Shown here: in pieces, positions 1 through 4,784 of the stretch
Numbering within the stretch: position 1 is the stretch's first letter
Layout of the letters: every line of letters begins with the position of its first letter
Source: Modestobacter sp.
GTDB taxonomy: Bacteria; Actinomycetota; Actinomycetes; Mycobacteriales; Geodermatophilaceae
Assembly: GCA_025963425.1 (NCBI GenBank)
Contig: JAOPUQ010000045.1
Span: 1-5,461 of the forward strand
Reading direction: 5' to 3'
DNA length: 5,461 nt
Notes under the pieces: generated by a model
Database searches by the model: none
Told to the model about the DNA's origin: nothing
What the model saw: the letters and a program-made list of their open reading frames with translations, nothing else
Made by a program: the position numbers and the translations under genes

Positions 1-63
1 CGAGAACAGCAGTCCGACGGCGAAGGCGACGATCCCCAGGATGGTCAGCAGGATCCCGCTCAG
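1..63 (-). CDS. rseP: N-terminal fragment of RseP/Rip1-type site-2 membrane metalloprotease (partial)
   Basis: Only the first 21 codons are in the window; the gene runs off the left edge. They read (M)SGILLTILGIVAFAVGLLFS, one hydrophobic helix, which is how actinobacterial RseP/Rip1 proteases begin, just before their HExxH zinc motif (outside the window). The family cleaves membrane-embedded anti-sigma factors and other proteins within the bilayer. The gene follows dxr by 1 nt; dxr followed by rseP/rip1 and then ispG is a common actinobacterial order. The start is odd: no ATG, GTG or TTG occurs in this frame in the visible stretch. The best-placed codon is CTG (63-61), 5 nt after a GGAGG at 73-69 that lies in the last codons of dxr. 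Identification rests on a short hydrophobic peptide plus gene order, so the family call is probable rather than proven. Confidence 0.6.
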   Translation of the reverse strand, partial: MSGILLTILGIVAFAVGLLFS

Positions 64-64
64 T

Positions 65-1261
65 TCAGCCTCCGGCGATCGCGGCGCGGGCGTGCTCCCG
101 GGCCCACTTCTCCGCGGCCAGCACGTCGTCGACGCAGCTGGGTGCGCCGAGGTCCGGCGCGGCGTCGAGGGTACGCGCGATGACCTGCACGATGGCTGTG
201 AACGACAGGTGTCCGGCGGTGAAGGCGGCCACCGCCTCCTCGTTGGCGGCGTTGTACAGCGCCGGGACGACGCCGCCGGCCTCCCCCGCCTGCCGGGCCA
301 GGCGCACCGCGGGGAACGCCGTGGAGTCCAGCGGGGCGAACTCCCAGGTGCTGGCGGTCGACCAGTCCAGGGCCGGCTGGACGTCGGGCAGCCGGTCGGG
401 CCAGGCCAGCGCCAGGGCGATCGGCAGCCGCATGTCCGGCGGGCTGGCCTGGGCGATGGTCGCCCCATCGGCGAAGGTGACCATGGAGTGCACGATCGAC
501 TGCGGGTGCACCACCACGTCGATGTCGGCGTAGGGGACGCCGAAGAGCAGGTGGGCCTCGATGAGCTCCAGGCCCTTGTTGACCAGCGTCGCGGAGTTGA
601 TGGTCACCACCGGGCCCATGTCCCAGGTGGGGTGGGCCAGGGCCTGCTCGGGGGTGACGTCGGCCAGCTCGGCGGCGTTGCGCCCGCGGAACGGGCCCCC
701 GCTGGCGGTGAGCACCAGCCGGGCCACCTCGCCGCGGGCGCCACCGCGCAGGCACTGGGCCAGCGCCGAGTGCTCGGAGTCGACCGGGACGAGCTGGCCG
801 GGCGCGGCCGCGGCGGTGACCAGCGAGCCGCCGGCCACCAGCGACTCCTTGTTGGCCAGCGCCACGGTGCGACCGGCGGCCAGCGCCGACAGCGTCGGGC
901 CCAGCCCGATCGAGCCAGTGATCCCGTTGAGGACGACGTCGGCCGGTCGGGCGGCCAGCTCCTCGGCGGCCCGGGGCCCGGCGAGGATCTCGGGCAGGGC
1001 GTACTTGCCCTGCGCCCAGCCCCGCTGCTGCGCCGCGGCGTAGAAGGCCAGCTGGAGGTCCTGCGCGGCGGTCGCGCGGGCGACGGCGACCGTGCGCACC
1101 CCCAGGGCCAGCGCCTGCTCGGCCAGCAGGGCGACGTCGCCCCCGCCGGCGGCCAGGCCGGTGACCTGCAGCCGGTCGGGGTTCTGCCGGGCGACCGCGA
1201 TCGCCTGGCGGCCGATCGACCCGGTGGACCCCAGCACGGTGACGTTCCGCGGCTCGCTCAT
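65..1261 (-). CDS. dxr: 1-deoxy-D-xylulose 5-phosphate reductoisomerase (complete, 398 aa)
   Basis: This enzyme (DXR/IspC, the fosmidomycin target) converts 1-deoxy-D-xylulose 5-phosphate to 2-C-methyl-D-erythritol 4-phosphate with NADPH, the first committed step of the MEP isoprenoid pathway in the cytosol. Visible motifs are the NADPH-binding GSTGSIG (residues 11-17), NGITGS (112-117), ANKESLV (136-142), the metal-site PVDSEHSA (159-166, ligands D161 and E163), SGGPF (187-191), the substrate-loop HPTWDMG (210-216), NSATLVNKGLE (222-232, ligand E232), HPQSIVHSMV (252-261) and the C-terminal NAANEEAVAAF (337-347). The length is normal for the family. The ATG at 1261 is chosen because the protein begins MSEPRNVTVLGSTG and GAGGAGA lies at 1272-1266; the open frame continues upstream, but that part is not DXR-like. 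The gene is co-directional and nearly contiguous with the rseP-like gene. All key residues are present, so it should be functional. Confidence 0.98.
   Translation of the reverse strand: MSEPRNVTVLGSTGSIGRQAIAVARQNPDRLQVTGLAAGGGDVALLAEQALALGVRTVAVARATAAQDLQLAFYAAAQQRGWAQGKYALPEILAGPRAAEELAARPADVVLNGITGSIGLGPTLSALAAGRTVALANKESLVAGGSLVTAAAAPGQLVPVDSEHSALAQCLRGGARGEVARLVLTASGGPFRGRNAAELADVTPEQALAHPTWDMGPVVTINSATLVNKGLELIEAHLLFGVPYADIDVVVHPQSIVHSMVTFADGATIAQASPPDMRLPIALALAWPDRLPDVQPALDWSTASTWEFAPLDSTAFPAVRLARQAGEAGGVVPALYNAANEEAVAAFTAGHLSFTAIVQVIARTLDAAPDLGAPSCVDDVLAAEKWAREHARAAIAGG
69..73 (-). promoter_or_regulatory. Ribosome binding site GGAGG that fixes the CTG start of the rseP-like gene
   Basis: GGAGG lies in the last two sense codons of dxr (GGA GGC) and is followed by 5 nt, including the dxr stop codon TGA, and then CTG at 63-61. 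The spacing is ideal for initiation. It implies that the downstream protease gene is translated by ribosomes that finish dxr or reinitiate there. Confidence 0.5.
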
Positions 1262-1297
1262 GTGCTCTCCTCGCTGCGCTCGTCGGCGGCGTTTCGC
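1252..1297 (-). repeat. Left arm of inverted repeat covering the dxr start region
   Basis: On the minus strand this arm reads GCGAAACGCC, then GCCGACGAGCGCAGCGAGGA (1287-1268), then 7 variable nt, then TGAGCGAGC (1260-1252), which includes the last two bases of the ATG and codons 2-3 of dxr. The same series recurs on the plus strand at 1460-1505. The arm carries the GAGGA ribosome binding site. Further upstream on the minus strand are compact self-complementary stretches: GGCG-TTT-CGCC (1288-1298) and GCCCGG/CCGGGC (1296-1301 with 1315-1320). Taken together, 1252-1340 looks like a small structured repeat unit, possibly dispersed elsewhere in the genome. Confidence 0.6.
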
Positions 1298-1495
1298 CCG
1301 GCTGCGGCGCCCCTCCGGGCCGGCTCGCACGCTCGCCGACCTGCCCATCCTGTCAACACCCGCACCACTCCCGCCGGTCGCCGGGTGGCCGCGCGGCGGG
1401 CCTGGCATCATCTGCTCCGTGAACGAGCATGCGAGTTCACCAGCCAGCAGAGCAGTGCCGCGAACGCGGCCGACGAGCGCCAGCGAGGAAGCCAA
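1262..1495. promoter_or_regulatory. Divergent intergenic region between dxr (-) and the small membrane protein gene (+)
   Basis: This 234-nt spacer must hold the 5' regions of both divergent genes. The minus strand has an exact TTGACA at 1356-1351, 90 nt upstream of the dxr start, but no TANNNT-like -10 at 16-19 nt from it, so I do not call a promoter. The plus-strand promoter is not evident either. The outer parts are occupied by the two arms of the inverted repeat. The middle (about 1341-1459) shows nothing I can name, and the long open frames crossing it are by-products of high GC. Confidence 0.6.
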
Positions 1496-1505
1496 GTGAG
1501 CGAGC
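1460..1505 (+). repeat. Right arm of inverted repeat covering the start region of the small membrane protein gene
   Basis: This arm reads GCGAACGCG (1460-1468), then the 20-mer of the left arm with one extra C (1469-1489), then 7 nt, then TGAGCGAGC (1497-1505). It ends inside codon 4 of the plus-strand gene and carries its GAGGA ribosome binding site (1485-1489, 6 nt before the GTG). Compared with the left arm, I count one inserted C in the central 21 nt, one gap and one mismatch in the outer block, no difference in the last 9 nt, and divergence only in the 7-nt spacer. Confidence 0.6.
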
Positions 1506-1816
1506 ACAGCGGCCGTGGACAGGGCCACCAGACCAGCGCCCGGGTGATCGAGCAGTCCGCCCGCGAGGAGGGCGTCGTGCGGGCGGGGGCGACCCCTATC
1601 GTGCACGAGCGTCCCGAGGCCGGGGGCTGGCACCACGAGATGGGCAAGGTCGGTCGCATCACCCTGGTGATCCCGATCCTCTTCCTGATCGCCATGCTCT
1701 TCGGCAACCACGAGGGCAAGGTCGAGGACGTCTACCTCATCGGCTCCGCGGTGCTGCTGGTCATCGTGCTGCTGTGGGACGTCCGCCGGCGGAAGAACGC
1801 CTGGCGCAAGAACTGA
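1496..1816 (+). CDS. Small two-helix membrane protein, DUF2631-type (106 aa)
   Basis: The function is unknown. The protein has a hydrophilic N-terminal half (about residues 1-50, with a charged EQSAREEG segment and a GGWHHEMGKVGR motif at 43-54). Two transmembrane helices follow, at about 55-70 (ITLVIPILFLIAMLF) and 79-95, joined by the short loop GNHEGKVED. It ends in a basic tail (RRRKNAWRKN). This topology, and its place next to dxr, match the actinobacterial DUF2631 family as I remember it; I could not check a profile. The GTG at 1496 is preferred because GAGGA lies 6 nt upstream and the protein then starts VSEHSG, like the MSE start of dxr. The gene is divergent from dxr and is followed 32 nt later by a strong hairpin, so it is probably monocistronic. 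Confidence 0.75.
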   Translation: MSEHSGRGQGHQTSARVIEQSAREEGVVRAGATPIVHERPEAGGWHHEMGKVGRITLVIPILFLIAMLFGNHEGKVEDVYLIGSAVLLVIVLLWDVRRRKNAWRKN

Positions 1817-1848
1817 GCACGCGCCGCTGATCACGCGGCTGCCCGGCC

Positions 1849-1880
1849 ACGGCCCGTCCCCCACCCGGGGGACGGGCCGT
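1849..1880 (+). terminator. Perfect 14-bp hairpin, probable intrinsic terminator
   Basis: ACGGCCCGTCCCCC (1849-1862), the 4-nt loop ACCC and GGGGGACGGGCCGT (1867-1880) form a perfect, very GC-rich stem 32 nt after the stop codon of the small membrane protein gene. There is no U-tract after it (the next bases are CGTCGTCCCCC). This matches the tail-less terminators often proposed for high-GC actinobacteria. It separates the small gene from the surface-protein unit. Confidence 0.75.
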
Positions 1881-2058
1881 CGTCGTCCCCCGGGTGGACA
1901 CTCTGACGCGTTGCCGTCGGCGGGTGATTGATCTGCCGATGATACGACCGGAATTGGTCATATCTGGCCATTTTGCTGTGCGCTTGCCCTGGACGATCCA
2001 TGGCTCAACTGTGTCTATTTGGCCTTCAGGGCGGCGTGTCGTGGCGATCGATTACAGC

Positions 2059-2081
2059 CCTATCGGTTCCGTGCCGATAGG
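2059..2081 (+). repeat. Inverted repeat CCTATCGG-N7-CCGATAGG upstream of the surface protein gene
   Basis: Perfect 8-bp arms (2059-2066 and 2074-2081) flank the loop TTCCGTG, 55 nt before the ATG at 2136. In DNA it could be an operator for a dimeric regulator; in RNA it would be a stable leader hairpin. No T-run follows. I do not recognise it as part of a known riboswitch class. Confidence 0.55.
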
Positions 2082-2096
2082 AAGTGCCCAGCAGGT

Positions 2097-2130
2097 CCGG
2101 AGGTCGGGCCGCCCACCTGAACCGGAGAAA
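2097..2130 (+). promoter_or_regulatory. Leader hairpin overlapping the ribosome binding site of the surface protein gene
   Basis: The strand can fold with CCGG (2097-2100) on CCGG (2122-2125), a GAA bulge (2119-2121), AGGT (2101-2104) on ACCT (2115-2118), and GGG (2106-2108) on CCC (2112-2114) around a 3-nt loop. The ribosome binding site is GGAG at 2124-2127, 8 nt before the ATG at 2136, and its first two G residues are inside the outer stem. Folding would therefore partly hide the ribosome binding site. The fold was worked out by eye without energies. Confidence 0.4.
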
Positions 2131-2135
2131 TCACG

Positions 2136-3068
2136 ATGCCGAGCCTGTCCCCCCGCCGCGTCGCCACGGCGACCGGGCTGACCTTCGCCACCGCAGCCGT
2201 GGGGATGGTTCTCGCCGCGCCCGCCGCCCTTGCCGCGGACGCCCTGCCCGCCGTCTCGATGCCGGCGAGCGTCGCAGCCGGCACCGCCTTCACCGTTTCG
2301 GGCGCCGAGTGCATCCAGTACGGCAAGGACGTGCACGGGGTGACCACGGTCTACGTGGTCAGTGACGTGCCGGGGGTCGAGGACGCGGTCGAGGTCGCGG
2401 AGGACGGCTCCTGGTCGGTCTCGCTGACCTTCCCGGCCGGTACGCCCGCCGGGCCGCACGAGGTCGAGACAGTCTGCGACACCTACTGGGACGTGACCCC
2501 CTATCCCTTCACCACGATCGACGTCACCACTGCCGGCACCCCCTCGAGCGCGCCCGTGAGGAGTGGCCCGAGCACGCCGAACGGCACCGGACTGGCCACC
2601 ACCGGGGGCGAGGTGGGTGCGGTCCTGGGCGTCGCAGCCAACACCCCGGGGACCGAGAGCGTGACCACCAGCAGGACGACCGGAGCTACCAGCGCCCCGG
2701 GCCAGAAGGTCGTGAAGATCATCGGCGGCTTCCAGCCCTTCGAGGTCGTGACCCTCGTCATGCACTCCACCCCGACCACGATCGGCACCTTCACCGCCGA
2801 CGCGAACGGCGTCGTGACCGCTGAGTTCACCCTGCCGGCCGGGACCCCCGCCGGCACGCACACCCTCGTCTTCGACGGCACCGTGACCCACTTCGAGGAG
2901 ACCCTCACGGTCACCGCCTCCGGGACCACCGCGGCGGCGTCCGGCGATCTCGCCTACACCGGCGCCAGCGTCACCGTTCCGCTGGTCCTCGGCGGTGCGC
3001 TCGTGCTCGCCGGCGGTGGCGCACTCCTGGCCTCCCGCCGCCGCACCACGGGGGCCTCGCAGGCCTGA
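2136..3068 (+). CDS. Secreted two-domain surface protein with C-terminal LAYTG sorting signal (310 aa)
   Basis: The protein is predicted to be exported and covalently anchored by a class E-type (LAxTG) sortase; its ligand or role is unknown. Residues 1 to about 34 are a signal peptide (SPRR n-region, hydrophobic core, cleavage near ALA-ADA). Residues 37-132 form a beta-rich domain with Cys59 and Cys114, the only cysteines, likely a disulfide. Residues 133-188 are a Ser/Thr/Pro/Gly-rich linker with an internal LATTG at 153-157. Residues 189-262 form a second Ig-like domain. The two domains share PAGTPAG-x-H (residues 100-108 and 234-241), preceded by a D-x-x-G turn. The tail has LAYTG at 272-276, a hydrophobic stretch (about 279-299) and RRR, a complete sorting signal. 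The ATG at 2136 has GGAG at 2124-2127. The LCP gene follows after 2 nt. No sortase gene is in the window. Confidence 0.9.
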   Translation: MPSLSPRRVATATGLTFATAAVGMVLAAPAALAADALPAVSMPASVAAGTAFTVSGAECIQYGKDVHGVTTVYVVSDVPGVEDAVEVAEDGSWSVSLTFPAGTPAGPHEVETVCDTYWDVTPYPFTTIDVTTAGTPSSAPVRSGPSTPNGTGLATTGGEVGAVLGVAANTPGTESVTTSRTTGATSAPGQKVVKIIGGFQPFEVVTLVMHSTPTTIGTFTADANGVVTAEFTLPAGTPAGTHTLVFDGTVTHFEETLTVTASGTTAAASGDLAYTGASVTVPLVLGGALVLAGGGALLASRRRTTGASQA

Positions 3069-3070
3069 GC

Positions 3071-4039
3071 ATGACCTCGCACCACCCGGCGGACGCCGGC
3101 CAGGGAACCCCTGGCCGGCGTCCGCTGCGTCGTGGGCGTCGTCGGACGAGGCGGGTTGGGGCCGCACTCCTCACGGCCGTCGTCCTGCTGATCGCGGACG
3201 CGGCCCTGCTCGCCTTCCGGATCGACCGGCTCGACGTGCCCCTGACCGACGCCCCGGGCACGACGTGGGTGGTCGTCGGCCTGGACTCCCGCACCGACCT
3301 GCCGGCAGGTGCCCCGGTCACCGACTTCGGCACCGCCGACGACGTCCCCGGCAGCCGCGCCGACGTGGTCGTCGTGCTGCGCGAGACCAAGGACGGAGTC
3401 AGCGTCCTGTCCATCCCGCGCGACGTCGTGGTCACCACGGCGACCGGGCCGGGCCGGCTGGCGCTGACCTGGCTGGACGGGCCACAGTCGACCGTCGATG
3501 CGCTGTGCACGCTGGGCATCCCCACCGACCACCTCGTCTCGGTCGACCTGGCCCGTTTCGCCGCCGTCGTGGACGCCGCCGGGGGCCTGGACGTGGACGT
3601 TCCGGCCCCGGTGCGGGACCCCGCCGCCGGGCTTCTGCTCCCCGAGGCGGGGCGCCAGCACGTCGACGGCGCCACGGCACTGGCCCTCGTCCGCTCCCGC
3701 CACCCCGAGCGGCTGGTCGACGGTCACTGGGCACCGGCACCGGTCGACCCGGACGGTCGCGCGTCGGCCGCCGGCACCGTGCTGTCGGCACTGGCCTCGA
3801 CCGCCCGGGGATCGGTGGCGCGTCCCTGGCGGCTCCAGCCCATGGCCTGGGCAGCCTCAGGTGCGCTCACCGTGGACGACGGGACGTCGTCGCTGGAGCT
3901 CGCCTCCCTGGCCACGCAGGACGTCGGCCCGGTGCAGGTTCTCCCCGTCGGCGAGCCCCGCGGCGGCACGGCGGCCCGCTTCCCCACGGCCGAGACCGGT
4001 GCCGCGGTCGCCGCCGCGGGCCTGTCCTGCCGGCGGTGA
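3071..4039 (+). CDS. LytR-CpsA-Psr (LCP) family glycopolymer transferase (322 aa)
   Basis: LCP enzymes move lipid-linked glycopolymers onto peptidoglycan, or in some actinobacteria onto surface proteins, outside the membrane. Visible features are a basic cytoplasmic N-terminus (RRGRRRTRR, 20-28), one membrane helix (about 30-49), VVVGLDSR (67-74), SRADVVVVL (95-103, conserved Asp98), VLSIPRD (112-118, Arg117), LCTLGIPTDHLVSVDLARF (145-163), VDAAGGLDVDVP (167-178) and the catalytic-type Arg pair in RSRHPE (208-213). The usual R-x-x-RQ segment after the RSRH motif is replaced by DGRASAAGTVLSAL, and a short divergent C-terminal part ends in SCRR (Cys320). The protein is therefore a shorter, atypical LCP with its core intact. 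The ATG lies 2 nt after the surface protein stop with no good ribosome binding site, which suggests translational coupling. The gene converges with the transporter gene, with only 10 nt between stop codons and no convincing terminator. Confidence 0.88.
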   Translation: MTSHHPADAGQGTPGRRPLRRGRRRTRRVGAALLTAVVLLIADAALLAFRIDRLDVPLTDAPGTTWVVVGLDSRTDLPAGAPVTDFGTADDVPGSRADVVVVLRETKDGVSVLSIPRDVVVTTATGPGRLALTWLDGPQSTVDALCTLGIPTDHLVSVDLARFAAVVDAAGGLDVDVPAPVRDPAAGLLLPEAGRQHVDGATALALVRSRHPERLVDGHWAPAPVDPDGRASAAGTVLSALASTARGSVARPWRLQPMAWAASGALTVDDGTSSLELASLATQDVGPVQVLPVGEPRGGTAARFPTAETGAAVAAAGLSCRR

Positions 4040-4049
4040 CCGCCCGGGG

Positions 4050-4784
4050 TCAGGTGGCGCCGACGCCGATCGCCAGGCCGATCAGGTAGGTCGCCCCGGC
4101 CGCCACGGCGCCGAAGAGCAGCTGGCGCAGCCCGGCCGACCACCACGGCCGCGGGGTGAACCGTGCGGAGATGGAACCGGCGGCGACCAGGCCCACCCCG
4201 CCGCACAGCAGGGCGAGCCACAGCACGGGTGCGCCCAGCAGGAACGGCAGCAGCGGGATGAGCGCACCGACGGCGAAGGTGCCGAACGAGGAGACCGCGG
4301 CGGTGATCGGGCTCGGCTTGTCGTCCGGGTCCAGGCCGAGCTCACTGACCGCGTGCACCCGCAGCGCCTGCTCCGGGTCGCGCGAGAGCTGCGCGGCCAC
4401 CGCCTGGGCGAGCGGCGCGTCGAGCCCGCGGGCCTCCCACAGCTCGGCCAGCTCCTGCATCTCGCCGTCCGGGTTGGTCGCCAGCTCGTGCCGCTCCTTG
4501 GCGACCTCGAGGTCCAGCTGCTCGTTCTGCGTCGTGACCGAGGTGTACTCGCCCAGCGCCATGGAGATCGCGCCGGCGGCGAGGCCGGCCACGCCGGAGA
4601 GGACGACGGTGTGTGCGCTCGCGCCTCCCCCGCCTACGCCGGCCACCAGCGCGGTGTTGGTCACCAGTCCGTCCATCGCGCCGAAGACGGCGGCCCGCAG
4701 CCAGCCGCCGGAGACGTCGGCATGGGTGTGGTCGTGCGCCTCGGCCTGCTCCGGGCGCCCGGCCGCGGTCTCCGGGCCGGTCAT
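4050..4784 (-). CDS. VIT1/CCC1-family Fe2+/Mn2+ transporter (244 aa)
   Basis: This membrane protein family moves ferrous iron and/or manganese out of the cytosol, by proton antiport in the studied plant VIT1. The N-terminus is hydrophilic with HDHTHAD at 17-23. Helix 1 holds GAMDGLVTNTALVAGV (35-50, with the conserved Asp38), and helix 2 holds AGAISMALGEYTSV (70-83, conserved Met75 and Glu79). A charged cytosolic segment (about 85-155) carries many Glu residues (93, 97, 100, 108, 111, 114, 117), corresponding to the metal-binding domain of the family. Three more hydrophobic helices follow (about 162-182, 185-207 and 221-242). This five-helix plan and the length fit a simple VIT1/CCC1 protein without a ferritin-like extension. 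The start ATG overlaps the rlmN stop as ATGA (4784-4781), so it is probably translated by coupling; only a GAGG just 1 nt away precedes it. The exact metal is inferred from the family. Confidence 0.92.
   Translation of the reverse strand: MTGPETAAGRPEQAEAHDHTHADVSGGWLRAAVFGAMDGLVTNTALVAGVGGGGASAHTVVLSGVAGLAAGAISMALGEYTSVTTQNEQLDLEVAKERHELATNPDGEMQELAELWEARGLDAPLAQAVAAQLSRDPEQALRVHAVSELGLDPDDKPSPITAAVSSFGTFAVGALIPLLPFLLGAPVLWLALLCGGVGLVAAGSISARFTPRPWWSAGLRQLLFGAVAAGATYLIGLAIGVGAT

Larger units (their letters stand above)
1881..2135 (+). promoter_or_regulatory. AT-rich upstream region and 5' leader of the surface-protein/LCP unit
   Basis: No gene is supported here. By hand count, 1921-2040 is about 55% GC, well below the surrounding genes. 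It includes GACC-GGAATT-GGTC (1946-1959), a short palindrome that may be an operator. ATCTG occurs at 1931-1935 and 1962-1966, 31 nt apart. Hexamers such as TTGATC (1928-1933) and TCTATT (2014-2019) are promoter-like, but none forms a convincing -35/-10 pair, so the transcription start is left open. The last 80 nt hold two predicted hairpins and the ribosome binding site of the gene at 2136. Confidence 0.6.

Noticed and set aside
1351..1356. TTGACA on the minus strand as the dxr promoter -35
   Set aside because: The hexamer is exact, but no TANNNT-like -10 lies at 16-19 nt from it, so a promoter call is not supported.
41..1495. Long open frame on the plus strand opposite dxr, running into the small membrane protein gene
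   Set aside because: It is antisense to an unambiguous dxr and has repetitive Gly/Arg/Gln-rich composition typical of GC-driven shadow frames. Only the part from the GTG at 1496 has a ribosome binding site and protein-like features.
1262..1864. Upstream N-terminal extension of the dxr frame
   Set aside because: The frame is open for about 200 codons upstream, but that part lies antisense to the small membrane protein gene and is not DXR-like. The ATG at 1261 has a good ribosome binding site and gives a normal family length.
2041..2135. Known riboswitch (c-di-GMP or ydaO type) before the surface protein gene
   Set aside because: Hairpins are present, but none of the conserved core sequences I know from these classes can be seen.
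2052..3167. Minus-strand open frame of 371 codons opposite the surface protein gene
   Set aside because: It has low-complexity Gly/Arg/Asp-rich translation without domains, while the plus strand has a signal peptide, domains and a sorting signal in the same stretch.
4032..4051. Possible bidirectional terminator between the convergent LCP and transporter genes
   Set aside because: Only 4-bp stems can be drawn (GGCG/CGCC, GACC/GGTC), and they lie mostly within the stop codon regions.
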